From: Bacillus sp. Y1
GTDB lineage: Bacteria > Bacillota > Bacilli > Bacillales > Cytobacillaceae
NCBI RefSeq assembly: GCF_003586445.1
Contig: NZ_CP030028.1
Span: forward strand, 510,501-574,500
Length of the DNA: 64,000 nt
Direction of reading: 5' to 3'
This document shows, piece by piece, positions 42,413 through 52,805 of the stretch (position 1 is the first letter of the stretch; every line of letters begins with the position of its first letter). Under the pieces are notes generated by a model, which was given only the letters and a program-made list of their open reading frames with translations, made no database searches and had not been told where the DNA came from. The position numbers and the translations under genes are program-made.

Positions 42413-44800
42413 ATGCAAGATACTAGTTTTGCTATACACCCCGGAAAGAAGGTTAATATAAGAGGAACTTCCTATCAAAGTATAGGTTCTCTTGTTAATT
42501 ATAAATTCCAAGAAAAGGTGTTAAATATTAAATGTGAAAATGGATATGTTTCGATATGTTTTTATCGAGATGATATTGTTCGAGTTATTATGAATCCTAA
42601 AAAGACACCTTCTTTAAAAACGAGTTTTGCTGTTATTAAAAAGCAGGAGGATGTTGAGGTGGGTGTTAACGAGAGAGAGGGTGAGATACATGTTTCAAGT
42701 AATAAGCTCTCACTCGTTATTAACAAAACACCAATAAGGATTTCTATTTTTGATAATCAAGGACGTTTGCTTGTGCGTGAAAACGAAACAGGTATGGGTT
42801 TTAATGAGAAACAAGAGGTTATCTGTTTCAAAGAGATGCATAAAGAAGACCACTTTTATGGGTTTGGTGAAAAAACAAGCTTCTTAGATAAACGTGGTGA
42901 GAAAATGACTATGTGGAATTCCGACGTGTTTGCTCCACATAATCCCGAGATTGATGCGCTTTATCAATCCATACCTTATTTTATGACGATTCGTAATGGA
43001 GATGCCCATGGGATCTTCTTTGATAATACCTTTAAAACAGTATTCGATATGAAAACATCTAATGATACCTATTCGTTTTCTGCTGAAGGTGGTCAACTAG
43101 ACTATTATGTCTTTGCAGGTCCAACTCCAAAGGCAGTATTAGAACAGTATTCAGAAATAACAGGGAGAATGCCAATTCCTCCAAAATGGGCATTAGGATA
43201 CCATCAATCTCGCTATAGCTATGAATCTGAGAAAGAAGTAAGAGAACTAGCAAGTAATTTTCTAGAGAAAGAGATTCCACTTGATGCCATTTATTTAGAC
43301 ATCCATTATATGGATGGGTATCGCGTATTTACATTTGATGGAGATAAGTTTCCGAATCCAGCGGCCTTAGTTCAAGACCTAAAGGATGCTGGAATTCATG
43401 TTGTCCCAATCGTAGACCCTGGTGTGAAAGAAGACCCTGAATATTTGGTTTATCAAGAAGGGGTTAGAGGAGATAGATTTTGCAAATACATTGAAGGAAA
43501 TATATACTTTGGCGATGTTTGGCCAGGCAAGAGTGCATTTCCTGATTTTACGAACAGTGATGTACGTAAATGGTGGGGTGAAAAGCATGAATTTTATACC
43601 CGTCTAGGTATAGAGGGTGTTTGGAATGATATGAATGAACCAGCTGTCTTCAATGAGACAAAAACCATGGACTTAAAAGTTATTCATGATAATGATGGTG
43701 ATCCAAAAACACATCGGGAAATGCATAACTTGTACGGACTTTTAATGGGTGAAGCAACCTACGAAGGGATGAAAGAACAGTTAAACGGGAACCGTCCATT
43801 TTTACTGACTCGTGCGGGATTTGCTGGTGTTCAACGATATGGCACTGTCTGGACGGGGGATAATAGAAGCTTCTGGGAGCACTTACAAATGTCCATTCCA
43901 ATGTGTATGAATCTTGGTATTTCAGGAATTCCATTCTGTGGGCCAGATGTTGGAGGGTTTGCACATGACACAACAGGACAATTACTCTTAAGGTGGACCC
44001 AAGTTGGTACATTTACTCCCTATTTTAGAAATCATAGTGTCCTAGATTCCATTCGCCAGGAGCCGTGGTCATTTGGAGAAGACTATGAAAAGGTTATTAA
44101 AAAATACATCCAAGAGCGCTATGTATGGCTTCCCTATTTATATACTTTATTTAGAGAAGCAAGTGTTACTGGAGTACCTGTAATGCGTCCATTAGTACTT
44201 GAATATCCCGATGATAAACATACTTTTAACCTATCTGACCAATTTATAATTGGCTCGAATGTGATTGTAGCACCGATATTAAAACCAGATACCTATCATC
44301 GGGTTGTTTATTTACCTAAAGGAAACTGGGTGAATTATTGGACAGAAGAAATTCTTGAAGGTGGTAAGCACCATCTTATCCAAGCTGACCTTGAAACATT
44401 GCCTATCTTTGTTAAAAAGGGAGCAATCCTTACTCATGGAACTGTAAAACGTTCAACTAAAATGAAAGAAAGTGAAATGACCATTCATTTATATCCAACA
44501 AAAGATGAGGTTTCTACGTTTACTTATTATGAAGACGATGGGAAAACATTTGCTTATAATTATGGTCAATATTTCGAATGTAAGATTGAAACAAAAATGG
44601 ATGATAAAAATCTTGATATCGTTATTAATGTTGAACATGATCAGTTTAAACCAGATTGGGAAAAAGCAATGTTTGTCATTCACGGATTAAACGCCGGTAT
44701 GACAATAAAAGTGAACGGAAAAATACCAAGTGAGGTTATTAAAGAACCGGAATCAACTCTTAATAAAGTTCCAGTTCCAATTGAATATTTCAACAAATAA
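42413..44800 (+). CDS. Alpha-glucosidase, GH31
   Basis: 795 aa, AAGGAGG upstream, no signal peptide, so intracellular. N-terminal beta-domain with HFYGFGEKTS, then the GH31 barrel. The nucleophile Asp lies in GVWNDMNEPAVF (about 402-413) and the acid/base Asp in WTGDNRS (about 480-486). WALGYHQSRYSYESE and PYLYTLFREA are further family marks. It hydrolyses alpha-glucosidic bonds from the non-reducing end. With the GH13 gene and an importer, it likely finishes degradation of imported malto- or isomalto-oligosaccharides. Alpha-xylosidase is a less likely alternative. Confidence 0.93.
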   Translation: MQDTSFAIHPGKKVNIRGTSYQSIGSLVNYKFQEKVLNIKCENGYVSICFYRDDIVRVIMNPKKTPSLKTSFAVIKKQEDVEVGVNEREGEIHVSSNKLSLVINKTPIRISIFDNQGRLLVRENETGMGFNEKQEVICFKEMHKEDHFYGFGEKTSFLDKRGEKMTMWNSDVFAPHNPEIDALYQSIPYFMTIRNGDAHGIFFDNTFKTVFDMKTSNDTYSFSAEGGQLDYYVFAGPTPKAVLEQYSEITGRMPIPPKWALGYHQSRYSYESEKEVRELASNFLEKEIPLDAIYLDIHYMDGYRVFTFDGDKFPNPAALVQDLKDAGIHVVPIVDPGVKEDPEYLVYQEGVRGDRFCKYIEGNIYFGDVWPGKSAFPDFTNSDVRKWWGEKHEFYTRLGIEGVWNDMNEPAVFNETKTMDLKVIHDNDGDPKTHREMHNLYGLLMGEATYEGMKEQLNGNRPFLLTRAGFAGVQRYGTVWTGDNRSFWEHLQMSIPMCMNLGISGIPFCGPDVGGFAHDTTGQLLLRWTQVGTFTPYFRNHSVLDSIRQEPWSFGEDYEKVIKKYIQERYVWLPYLYTLFREASVTGVPVMRPLVLEYPDDKHTFNLSDQFIIGSNVIVAPILKPDTYHRVVYLPKGNWVNYWTEEILEGGKHHLIQADLETLPIFVKKGAILTHGTVKRSTKMKESEMTIHLYPTKDEVSTFTYYEDDGKTFAYNYGQYFECKIETKMDDKNLDIVINVEHDQFKPDWEKAMFVIHGLNAGMTIKVNGKIPSEVIKEPESTLNKVPVPIEYFNK

Positions 44801-44877
44801 TGAGTATTTAACAACTAGAGGTCCGTCCCAGTGTCTATATTGATCTAGAAATCTTATAAAAAGAGGGAGAGGTTCAG

Positions 44878-46635
44878 TTGAAAAGGTCCATAAATATTGC
44901 TTGTACTCTAATGATGATTATAGCTATGGTAGTGTTTACTGGTGGTTTTTCTGTATCAAATCATGTTGTAGCTGAGAATTTGTCCAAGAAGCAAGTAGAT
45001 TCTAGTACGATCCCTGATCATACAATTAGAATTCATTACAAAAGAATGGACCAGAACTATGATAACTGGGGCCTTTGGTTATGGAATGATGTGGCTATTC
45101 CTTCGGCTGAAGCAGGTGTTTGGCCTACAGGTGCCACTCCATTTTCCAATACACAGGTAGATGAAAATGGAGCTTATGTTGATGTAGAGTTAATTGAAGC
45201 TCCAACCAGTATAAGTTTCATTGTTGTAAATAGGTCTACTGGTGAAAAAGATGGTGATGCAAAGGTATTTGCCCAGTTTGGTGAATATAAAGAAGTATTT
45301 ATTACAGAAGGAGATGACTTTGTGTACACTTCCCCTGATGGTTCATCGAATGTAGAAAAGAGTAAAACTTTTCATCCTAATTGGTCAAAGGATTCTACCA
45401 TTTATGAAGTGAACGTCAGACAGTATACACCTGAAGGAACGTTTAAGGCGTTTGAATCTCATCTACCGAGATTAAAGGATTTAGGCGTAGAAATATTGTG
45501 GTTTATGCCCATTCATCCGATTTCGAGTGAGGGAAGGATTGGAACATTAGGTTCCTACTATGCAATACAAGATTATAAAGCAATTAATCCAGAGTTTGGC
45601 ACATTAGACGATTTCAAAAGATTAGTAGAAAAAGCACATAGCATGGGATTCAAAGTGATGCTAGACTGGGTGGGGAATCACACTGGAAAAGATCATATTT
45701 GGACTGAAAATAAAGAGTGGTACACTCTAGACGATGAGGGGAATATCACTCACCCCCCTGGGACAAACTGGTTGGATGTTGCCGACTTAAATTATAACAA
45801 TACTGACATGCGAACGGCCATGATTGACGCTATGAAATATTGGATTACAGAAACAGACATTGACGGGTATCGTGCTGATTATGCTGTAGGTGTGCCTCTA
45901 GATTTTTGGGAGACTGCTCGAAAAGAATTAAATAAAATAAAACCAGTATACATGTTAGCGGAGGATAATACCGTCTATAACCTGCTAGATCATGCATTTA
46001 ATTCTAATTATGGTTGGGAACTAAATCATATAATGAGAGATATAGCCATTGGGAATAGGGACGCAACACATGTAAAATCATATATTTCAAAAATGGAACG
46101 CCTATATCCAAGTGGTTCTTATCCAATGCATTGGACTACGAATCATGATGATAATTCGTGGGAAGGTACTACATCAGAGCTATTTGGTGAATCTGAAAAA
46201 ACGATGGCTGCTTTAACATTTACCTTACCAGGTATGCCATTAATTTATTCAGGTCAAGAGGCCGGATTAAATAAGAGGTTGGCGTTTTTTGATAAAGATG
46301 AAATCTCTTGGCAAGATTTATCGGATCAAAAGTTCTATCAGGATTTAATACGCCTTAAAAAGGAAAATAAGGCATTGTGGAATGGAGATGCTGGTGGGGA
46401 AATTAACTTATTAGATACTTCTGACGAAAACATATTAGCTTTTGAACGACAAAAAGGTAATTCAAAGGTAATGGTTATAGTTAATCTTTCTGGAGACCCT
46501 ATCTCCGGCAGTGTAACTGTGGACTCAAAGTCTGTCGGAAACTATCATTTGTTCCCTTCAAAGGAAACCGTTAGTATAGAAAACAAACAACCATTTGATT
46601 TGGAACCTTGGGAATATCATATTCTTGTAAAATAG
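44878..46635 (+). CDS. Secreted GH13 enzyme with CBM41-like domain, pullulanase/amylase type
   Basis: 585 aa from TTG 44878 behind AGAGGGAGAGG. A classical signal peptide (about 1-33, ending VVA-EN). An N-terminal CBM41-like domain (IRIHYKRMDQNYDNWGLWLW, about 44-63) of the kind that binds alpha-glucans. Then a short GH13 barrel: nucleophile Asp in IDGYRADYAV (about 334-343), Glu in YMLAEDN, Asp in TTNHDDNSW. It would cut starch or pullulan outside the cell to feed the importer. Shorter than true type I pullulanases, so the linkage specificity is open. Confidence 0.9.
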   Translation: MKRSINIACTLMMIIAMVVFTGGFSVSNHVVAENLSKKQVDSSTIPDHTIRIHYKRMDQNYDNWGLWLWNDVAIPSAEAGVWPTGATPFSNTQVDENGAYVDVELIEAPTSISFIVVNRSTGEKDGDAKVFAQFGEYKEVFITEGDDFVYTSPDGSSNVEKSKTFHPNWSKDSTIYEVNVRQYTPEGTFKAFESHLPRLKDLGVEILWFMPIHPISSEGRIGTLGSYYAIQDYKAINPEFGTLDDFKRLVEKAHSMGFKVMLDWVGNHTGKDHIWTENKEWYTLDDEGNITHPPGTNWLDVADLNYNNTDMRTAMIDAMKYWITETDIDGYRADYAVGVPLDFWETARKELNKIKPVYMLAEDNTVYNLLDHAFNSNYGWELNHIMRDIAIGNRDATHVKSYISKMERLYPSGSYPMHWTTNHDDNSWEGTTSELFGESEKTMAALTFTLPGMPLIYSGQEAGLNKRLAFFDKDEISWQDLSDQKFYQDLIRLKKENKALWNGDAGGEINLLDTSDENILAFERQKGNSKVMVIVNLSGDPISGSVTVDSKSVGNYHLFPSKETVSIENKQPFDLEPWEYHILVK

Positions 46636-46647
46636 ATTCTAAACTTT

Positions 46648-46690
46648 AAAGACCATCCCTATTCTATCATATAGGGATGGTCTTTTCTGT
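46648..46690. terminator. Bidirectional terminator between GH13 and Bce-type genes
   Basis: Perfect 15-bp stem AAAGACCATCCCTAT / ATAGGGATGGTCTTT with an 8-base loop; T-rich on the plus side and A-rich upstream, so it works for both convergent operons. Confidence 0.9.
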
Positions 46691-46718
46691 AGGCTTGTTA
46701 TATTAAATAAGGCTGGGG

Positions 46719-48671
46719 TTAAAGTGCATTTCTTATCACCTTTTTATAATTTAGCACGGACAGGAATCCGAAAATGGAGTATAAGCCTGTATATAGAATC
46801 ATGACCAGTGCCATTGGCGTCCAAAGTTCCGCCCCGAAAAAGAACCAGCCTGATTGAACAGCAAAATAGCTGTGGGAAAGACCGATGACTAAAGGAATTC
46901 CAAAATTGAATACCTGTTTCCAACCGATCCCTTTTGTTAGATCTCCTTGAGTGAAACCGAGCTTTCGTAGAATCGTATAGTTGGACCTCTCATCTTCACT
47001 TTCATCCATTTGTTTGAAATAAAGAATACAGCCAGATGTGATAAGAAAGGTAAGTCCAAGGAATCCAACGATAAACATCATGAGGCCCATAAGCTGTTTC
47101 TGTTCTGTGCTCATTTGAAGCTGTGAATCATTCATGTAATGTTCATCTTCATTGAATCCTAGCTGATTATAAAGATCATTTGCTTGTTGAATCGTCTCTT
47201 CCTTCTTCATCTCAATCCCGATAAAGACAGAAGATTCCCTCTGTACCTCTGGATCTAAGTCTTTTTGAAGGGTAGAAAACAAGGTATCATCGACGATCGC
47301 AACTGGCTGACCACCATTTGTAAAATACCATGAAACAATAAACTCATCTCTTAACCCAATATAATCAAGAGGAATCGATTCGGATTTACTGTGTAATTCA
47401 ATTTTTCCAGAGTCTTCAAGAGCCATGAATTTGGATAGCATGTCACTATATCCTGTAAACAACGTTTCTTTTGGTGACACATCCATTCCAGGAACAGATT
47501 TTTCACTAACAACAGGCAACTCCATCTTACTGAGATCCGTATCCAATAAATCTGCTTCTATTTTTATAATCGATTTCAGATTCGCAGTGACCATCACAAC
47601 CTCAATGACGGTCTCCTCAAAGGGTAGATTCTCACTCTTTAAAGCATTCTTAAAGGTTTGTGCATCTTCTGTACTAGCGAAGGAAAAATCTTTAATTACA
47701 TTATCTTCAGCTGTTTTTTCTGCTGAGTAATAAGAGATATAACTTAGCGATAACAAGCCGATGGCCAGTGCGGATACCGTTGTGACAATGGTTAGCAGTA
47801 ACGAATTCGACTTCATTCGAAACATGATAGAAGATAATGAGAGAACTTCCCTTATATTTAAGTACCCATCCTTCTTTTTTCGGATCATATTAAAGATAAA
47901 GCTTACCGATCCTTTGTAAAAGAAATAGGTTCCAATAATTACTGATGCTAAAATGACAATCATGGCAATGAATAGCTCGGTCATATCTGTAAAGTCACCA
48001 CTAAACAGCTTGGTGGAAACAAAATACCCAAATACTATGAGAACAATACCGGCAATGCCCATGAACATCTCCCATACTGACAGCTTTTGTACCTTTTGCT
48101 CTGCAGAAGAGGTAACTCGAAATAAGGATAAAATCGTCTGTTTTCTTATAAAAAGAGCATTCATCCCAAGAATTAATAAGAAAATCAATGTAAACACAAT
48201 GAGTGTTTGAACAAATGCTTGGCTTGAAAAATGTAAGGTCGTGACGGCATTTACTCCCGTGATTTTTAGTAATATCATCATGATTAATTTAGAAATTGAA
48301 AACCCAAGGAAAATACCAATGCCTAGTGACAAAAAATAGAGAAGAGCATTTTCCACTCCAAGAATGCGGAAAATCTTTCGTTTCGTCATGCCAATCAAAT
48401 GAAACAGTCCGATCTCTTTACTGCGTCTTTTGATAAATATCATATTGGCATACACGAGAAAGACGGTAACGATCCCAACAAGAAGGACGGAAGCGGCTCG
48501 AATTGAAGCTCCTCCTTTAATACTCCCTTTTGCTGCGTCCATAGCAGGGTCATATTGCAGGGTAACAAACGCAAAATAGAGAGAGACACTAAAAACCAAG
48601 GCAAATACATACAGATAGTAGTTTTTGATATTCTTTTTAAAGGAACGAAGGATGAGTTGATTAATGGTCAT
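46719..48671 (-). CDS. BceB-like ABC permease
   Basis: 650 aa with ten predicted helices and one large extracytoplasmic domain of about 200 residues between helices 7 and 8 (about 310-515), the layout of BceB/YxdM/PsdB-type peptide-resistance permeases. N-terminal FtsX unit near 15-170, second near 525-645. It starts 11 bases inside the ATPase gene. These transporters free lipid II-cycle intermediates from bound peptide antibiotics and also sense flux for their kinase. The exact antibiotic cannot be told. Confidence 0.92.
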   Translation of the reverse strand: MTINQLILRSFKKNIKNYYLYVFALVFSVSLYFAFVTLQYDPAMDAAKGSIKGGASIRAASVLLVGIVTVFLVYANMIFIKRRSKEIGLFHLIGMTKRKIFRILGVENALLYFLSLGIGIFLGFSISKLIMMILLKITGVNAVTTLHFSSQAFVQTLIVFTLIFLLILGMNALFIRKQTILSLFRVTSSAEQKVQKLSVWEMFMGIAGIVLIVFGYFVSTKLFSGDFTDMTELFIAMIVILASVIIGTYFFYKGSVSFIFNMIRKKKDGYLNIREVLSLSSIMFRMKSNSLLLTIVTTVSALAIGLLSLSYISYYSAEKTAEDNVIKDFSFASTEDAQTFKNALKSENLPFEETVIEVVMVTANLKSIIKIEADLLDTDLSKMELPVVSEKSVPGMDVSPKETLFTGYSDMLSKFMALEDSGKIELHSKSESIPLDYIGLRDEFIVSWYFTNGGQPVAIVDDTLFSTLQKDLDPEVQRESSVFIGIEMKKEETIQQANDLYNQLGFNEDEHYMNDSQLQMSTEQKQLMGLMMFIVGFLGLTFLITSGCILYFKQMDESEDERSNYTILRKLGFTQGDLTKGIGWKQVFNFGIPLVIGLSHSYFAVQSGWFFFGAELWTPMALVMILYTGLYSIFGFLSVLNYKKVIRNAL

Positions 48672-49422
48672 CTTGCACCCCTCCTAACACTCCTTGGGTT
48701 TTCATAATATCTTGGAAAAAGGCTTGCCTTGTTTCTGAACCACGGTTTAGTTGGGTATAAATTTGTCCGTCTCTAAGGAAGATGACTCTTGAACAGTAGC
48801 TGGCTGCTACAGGGTCATGAGTGACCATCACAATGGTGGATTTTCGCTTTTGGTTCAAGTGGCTAAGCTTATTTAATAAATCGGACGCTGCCTTTGAATC
48901 AAGTGCCCCGGTTGGCTCGTCAGCAAAGATCAGGCTTGGCTCATGAATGAACGCGCGGGCAGCGGATGTTCGTTGTTTCTGACCCCCGGAAATTTCATTT
49001 GGATACTTATTATGAAGCTCTGCAATCCCTAGCTCATTGGCTACTTCCGTAAACTTTTGGTCGGCTTCCTTCTTTGGTGTTTTTGTAATCGATAAAGGAA
49101 GCAAAATGTTTTCTTTGACTGTGAGTGTATCTAATAAATTGTAATCTTGAAAAATAAATCCTAAGTTCTTTTGACGAAAAAGGGCGAGTTCTTTATCACG
49201 CATCTGTGTAATCTCTTTTCCTTCCACATAAATGGAGCCTTGGCTAACATGGTCAATCGAGGAAAGCACATTTAACAGAGTGGTTTTTCCTGATCCAGAG
49301 GCTCCCATGATACTGACGAATTCTCCTTGTTCAATGAACATATTGATGCCTTTTAGTACCTCTTGTTTATTAAATTTATTTCCGTAGCTTTTGTGTATTT
49401 GTTTTGCTTCTAGGATATTCAA
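48661..49422 (-). CDS. BceA-like ABC ATPase
   Basis: 253 aa from TTG 49422, with AAGGAGAGG about 7 bases upstream. Walker [10 protein letters not shown] (about 40-48), signature [10 protein letters not shown], Walker [13 protein letters not shown], switch VTHD. Close to BceA/YxdL, with [15 protein letters not shown]. Overlaps the permease gene. Own promoter candidate with a palindrome upstream. Confidence 0.93.
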   Translation of the reverse strand: MNILEAKQIHKSYGNKFNKQEVLKGINMFIEQGEFVSIMGASGSGKTTLLNVLSSIDHVSQGSIYVEGKEITQMRDKELALFRQKNLGFIFQDYNLLDTLTVKENILLPLSITKTPKKEADQKFTEVANELGIAELHNKYPNEISGGQKQRTSAARAFIHEPSLIFADEPTGALDSKAASDLLNKLSHLNQKRKSTIVMVTHDPVAASYCSRVIFLRDGQIYTQLNRGSETRQAFFQDIMKTQGVLGGVQDDH

Positions 49423-49451
49423 TCTGATCCTCTCCTTCCTTCAATGACTTG

Positions 49452-49479
49452 ATTATAAATGGATAGGGAGCTCCCATCC
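49452..49479 (-). promoter_or_regulatory. Promoter of the BceAB-like operon with palindrome
   Basis: TATAAT on the minus strand (49457-49452). Directly upstream is GGGAGCTCCC (49465-49474), a perfect 10-base palindrome within GGAT-GGGAGCTCCC-TATCC, and no good -35. This arrangement suggests an activator-dependent promoter, presumably the BceR-like regulator, although known BceR sites lie further upstream. Confidence 0.5.
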
Positions 49480-49499
49480 TTCGATTCAGCTAACATTTG

Positions 49500-49537
49500 A
49501 AACAGGCATGTGACATCTTTGTCACATGCCTGTTATT
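49500..49537 (-). terminator. Hairpin at the end of the kinase gene
   Basis: 15-bp perfect stem AACAGGCATGTGACA / TGTCACATGCCTGTT with a TCTT loop; it overlaps the kinase stop codon. The T-run after it on the minus strand is short (TGTTTC), so termination may be partial. Confidence 0.7.
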
Positions 49538-50526
49538 TTGACGAACTCATTTCGATTAGGGAGGATGAGAGAAAAGGTTGACCCGACTCCAAGTGTGGAC
49601 TGAACACATAGTTGAATGAACAAGGACTCTGCTGCTTTTTTCGCTAAATATAATCCCATTCCAGTGGCAGAGTGATCTTGATGGGTGGAAGTAGAGGTAA
49701 ACCCTTTTTCAAAAATACGTGGCATGTCCCGTGGATCAATCCCACGCCCATAATCTTGTATTTCTATGACGATATGATCCTCTTTCTTTAAGCTTCTTAT
49801 GTAAATATCGGACAGGCTGCTGTATTTAACGGCATTGGTTAACAATTGTCGTAGGATAAAAGCGAGCCATTTCACATCAGTAAGAATCTCCCGTTCTTGA
49901 AGACTAACATCTATGCCAATACCTTTTTGGATACACCAAGATTGTAAGGTTTTGATTTCTGGAATAAGCAGAGTGTGAAGATCTACTTTTTCTATAAATA
50001 GGTCATTCTCAATAAAATAAAGACGTTTCTGGTGAAGTTGTTGGTCGAGTAATAAGTGAACTCGTAGCCACTCATGAGTGAGACTTGCCTTTGTTTTTTC
50101 ATCAGGAATACGGTCAATAATGAGATGCATGGCTGTTAAAGGAGTCTTTACCTCATGAATCCAGGCCAACAACTGGTCCTTCTCATCCTCTAATGATAGT
50201 TGATGGTGATTGGACTGTTTTTTTAACAATTCTGTTTGTTTATAGACACTTTTTTCAATGATCTCCTCAAAGGGACTTTCTGCTTGTGGGATCTGAGACA
50301 GATCTAGATTGTTTTCCCACTCATCAAACCCTTTAAAAAAACGAGTCTCCTTTTGATATCTGATGAAAAGGAAGATCGAGAATAGGAGAAAGGATAAAAA
50401 TACAATGTATAGAATGGGTTTGATCGGGATCGCAGAATCGAGAAAAGCCACAAATACAATTAAGAGATGGATGAAGAAATAAAAGAGAATCCAACTACGG
50501 CGTTCCTTTACGAATTCTTTGATCAT
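49522..50526 (-). CDS. BceS-like intramembrane-sensing histidine kinase
   Basis: 334 aa. Two helices near the N-terminus (about 13-31 and 36-55) joined by a very short outer loop, so there is almost no extracellular sensor; such kinases rely on their ABC transporter for sensing. Phospho-acceptor LAWIHEVKTPLTAMHL (about 119-134), HATPase motifs NAVKYSS, DYGRGIDP and GMGLYLAKK. Its start overlaps the regulator stop by four bases. Confidence 0.93.
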   Translation of the reverse strand: MIKEFVKERRSWILFYFFIHLLIVFVAFLDSAIPIKPILYIVFLSFLLFSIFLFIRYQKETRFFKGFDEWENNLDLSQIPQAESPFEEIIEKSVYKQTELLKKQSNHHQLSLEDEKDQLLAWIHEVKTPLTAMHLIIDRIPDEKTKASLTHEWLRVHLLLDQQLHQKRLYFIENDLFIEKVDLHTLLIPEIKTLQSWCIQKGIGIDVSLQEREILTDVKWLAFILRQLLTNAVKYSSLSDIYIRSLKKEDHIVIEIQDYGRGIDPRDMPRIFEKGFTSTSTHQDHSATGMGLYLAKKAAESLFIQLCVQSTLGVGSTFSLILPNRNEFVKITGM

Positions 50527-51215
50527 GAAAGAGATCCCTCTTCGATGGCTATATAGCCCTGTCCTATCTTTGTTTCTATATAGTGGCCTAGCTGTAACTC
50601 ATCCAGTTTTTTCCGTAATCGATTGACATTGACCGTTAGTGTATTATCACTGACAAACCGTTCATCATCCCAAAGACTTTTAATGATGGTCTCGCGGCTC
50701 ACAATGCTGTTCTTTTTTTCGATTAATATTTTTAAAATGTACATTTCATTTTTCGTCAGCTCAATTGAACCGTTGTTGTTCGTTACCGTATTTTTCTCGT
50801 AATCCACCGTAGCACCGCACCATGATTTCAACTCGACTGTGTGATTGCTATAATTGTAGACTCTGCGGAGAATCGCTTGGATTTTCGCAATTAACACGTC
50901 AAAATGGAAGGGCTTTTGGACAAAATCGTCTGCCCCTAGCTGCATGCTCATGACCATATCTGTCGGATGATCACGTGAAGAAAGGAAGATGATCGGGACA
51001 TTGGAATGGGCTCTGATCATACGGCACCAGTGAAAACCATCGTATTTAGGAAGTTGAATATCAATGATGACTAAATCAGGCTTTACCTTCGTAAACTCCT
51101 CAAGAACGAGCGCAAAATCTTCGATACCGTGAACTTCATAAGACCACTGTGTCAGTCGGTCTTTTATTTCATGAAAAAGACTAGAATCATCTTCAATTAG
51201 AAGAATTTTAAACAT
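50523..51215 (-). CDS. BceR-like response regulator
   Basis: 230 aa from ATG 51215, with GGTGA a few bases upstream; an in-frame TTG four codons earlier is less likely. OmpR-type receiver (ILLIEDDSSL, phospho-Asp in LVIIDIQLPKYDGF, Lys in FVQKPFHFD) and winged helix ending VNVNRLRKKLDELQ and IETKIGQGYIA. Partner of the overlapping kinase; expected to induce the adjacent BceAB-like transporter. Confidence 0.93.
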   Translation of the reverse strand: MFKILLIEDDSSLFHEIKDRLTQWSYEVHGIEDFALVLEEFTKVKPDLVIIDIQLPKYDGFHWCRMIRAHSNVPIIFLSSRDHPTDMVMSMQLGADDFVQKPFHFDVLIAKIQAILRRVYNYSNHTVELKSWCGATVDYEKNTVTNNNGSIELTKNEMYILKILIEKKNSIVSRETIIKSLWDDERFVSDNTLTVNVNRLRKKLDELQLGHYIETKIGQGYIAIEEGSLS

Positions 51216-51309
51216 ACCTGTCACCAACTTTCTTCATCATTGTAACGAAACCTCAAACAAAAGAAAATTAGTTGCATGTAAAAAAATAACAAAAATCAAG
51301 TGTTCATAT

Positions 51310-51421
51310 TAAGTGTCCACCCCATGCGGACAAAACTGGTGAATCTGTCCACGGAGGGTGACAGACACCACCCGTGGACAAAAAAGGCAAAAGTGTCCAC
51401 GAAGGGTGTCAGACACCACAA
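51310..51421 (+). repeat. GTCCAC/GACACC mini-repeat array, left copy
   Basis: TGTCCACCCCATGCGGACA, then two units made of TGTCCACG-RA-GGGTG and a GACAGACACC or GTCAGACACC end, the second preceded by CGTGGACA and AAAAGGCAAAAG. CGTGGACA pairs with TGTCCACG and GGTGTC with GACACC, so each unit folds. It ends 52 bases before the diguanylate cyclase gene. The matching array is at 52699. Confidence 0.8.
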
Positions 51422-51472
51422 AGTGTAGTAGTATATAACGGTATATTATTTGTTCAGGTGCGTGATACATAA

Positions 51473-52675
51473 ATGGGCTTTTCTCTTGATATGAAAACAA
51501 TTTTTGTTATTTTGGTTACGGGTCATGTTTTTACTGTGTTTTTAATTAGTGCTTATTGGCGGGACCATCGAACAGATAAGACGGTGACTACTTTTTTCTT
51601 GGCCAAATGTGTTCAAGCCCTTGCCTGGACATTATTAACCTTACGGGGTGGCATTTCGGATGTGTTCACTATCTCAGTTGCCAACACTTTATTGTTTTTA
51701 GGGACTTCGTTTGAAATGATGGCGATTCTAAGACTGTTGAACGTGTATACAAAACGGATAAAAATAGCGTATTTGATTATGACCTTCATAAACATATTTG
51801 CTTTTCATTTAGCTATTCTATTTTTTAACTTGGAGAGCAACCGAATTGCCGTTGCTTCATTTGGCACCGCTATGCTTATGATTCTACCTGTCTATCATTT
51901 AGTATATAAGCGAGAATCCTCGCGATTAAGAAGGATATTAGGATTGTTTTACTTGTTTTTAGCCTTGGCTTTGTGTGGTAGAGGGATCGTTACCCTAATG
52001 TCCGCTTATACATGGAGCTTTTTTACGCCAGGATTTTTCCAAACTCTTTCTTTCATAGGTCTTTATCTTGTGATGCTGATCGGAAACACAGGATTTATCC
52101 TCATATTAAAAGAACAAGCGGATCAAGAGCTTATTCGATTAGCCAGTTATGATGACTTAACAGGAGCGTTGAATCGAAGAGTATTTTTCTCAGAAGCAAA
52201 CAAGTGTTTAATGGCATGTTCTAAGAATAAGAAACCCATATCACTTATTTTGTTTGATATTGATTATTTTAAAAAGATTAATGATAAATATGGACATGAT
52301 GTTGGTGATCATGTGCTGCGTGAATTGAGCAAGAAGATTCGGGAGTATATCAGCAAAGGGCATTATTTTAGCCGTTTTGGTGGCGACGAATTTGCGATTC
52401 TTCTACCAGAAACAGATGAGGAACAATCCATGAAGTTAGCATCAGAAATTTGTAAAGCGATAGAGAAGGAGATTTTGACGGAATGGGAGCTATCATACAC
52501 GATTAGTATGGGTATACTAACCATTATCCCTACCGTAGAGACAGAACTAGAAACGATGTATGTTGCCTGTGACAAAGCTCTCTATGAAGCAAAGAGAAAT
52601 GGAAGAAATGGTGTCAGTCGAGGCTTTTTATCTACAGAAGGGTTTGGAGATGATAGGCTAAGTCAAATCAATTAA
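51473..52675 (+). CDS. Membrane diguanylate cyclase (GGDEF)
   Basis: 400 aa. Six or seven N-terminal helices (about 8-205) form a membrane sensor of no clear family, followed by a GGDEF domain: DDLTGALNRR (about 227-236), LFDIDYFKKINDKYGHDVGD and RFGGDEFAIL (about 302-311). The active-site motif is canonical, so it should make c-di-GMP. The inhibitory I-site RxxD five residues before GGDEF is absent (SKGHYF). The ribosome binding site is weak for both ATG 51473 and ATG 51491. Flanked on both sides by matching mini-repeats. A c-di-GMP riboswitch lies 4 kb downstream. Confidence 0.9.
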   Translation: MGFSLDMKTIFVILVTGHVFTVFLISAYWRDHRTDKTVTTFFLAKCVQALAWTLLTLRGGISDVFTISVANTLLFLGTSFEMMAILRLLNVYTKRIKIAYLIMTFINIFAFHLAILFFNLESNRIAVASFGTAMLMILPVYHLVYKRESSRLRRILGLFYLFLALALCGRGIVTLMSAYTWSFFTPGFFQTLSFIGLYLVMLIGNTGFILILKEQADQELIRLASYDDLTGALNRRVFFSEANKCLMACSKNKKPISLILFDIDYFKKINDKYGHDVGDHVLRELSKKIREYISKGHYFSRFGGDEFAILLPETDEEQSMKLASEICKAIEKEILTEWELSYTISMGILTIIPTVETELETMYVACDKALYEAKRNGRNGVSRGFLSTEGFGDDRLSQIN

Positions 52676-52698
52676 TCAAAATATAGAAAAGGGGGATG

Positions 52699-52805
52699 TT
52701 TGTCCACCCCACGCGGACAAAAAAGGCAAAAGTGTCCACGAAGGGTGACAGACACCACCCGTGGACAAAAAAGGCAAAAGTGTCCACGAAGGGTGACAGA
52801 CACCC
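52699..52805 (+). repeat. GTCCAC/GACACC mini-repeat array, right copy
   Basis: Same order as at 51310: TGTCCACCCCACGCGGACA, then two units of AAAAAAGGCAAAAG, TGTCCACGAAGGGTG and ACAGACACC, the second preceded by CGTGGACA, with near identity between units. It fills the space between the diguanylate cyclase and the convergent amine oxidase gene. Confidence 0.82.

Noticed and set aside
51310..51421. Small RNA or riboswitch upstream of the diguanylate cyclase
   Set aside because: The structure is fully explained by the mini-repeat units, which recur downstream of the gene; no known aptamer core is present.
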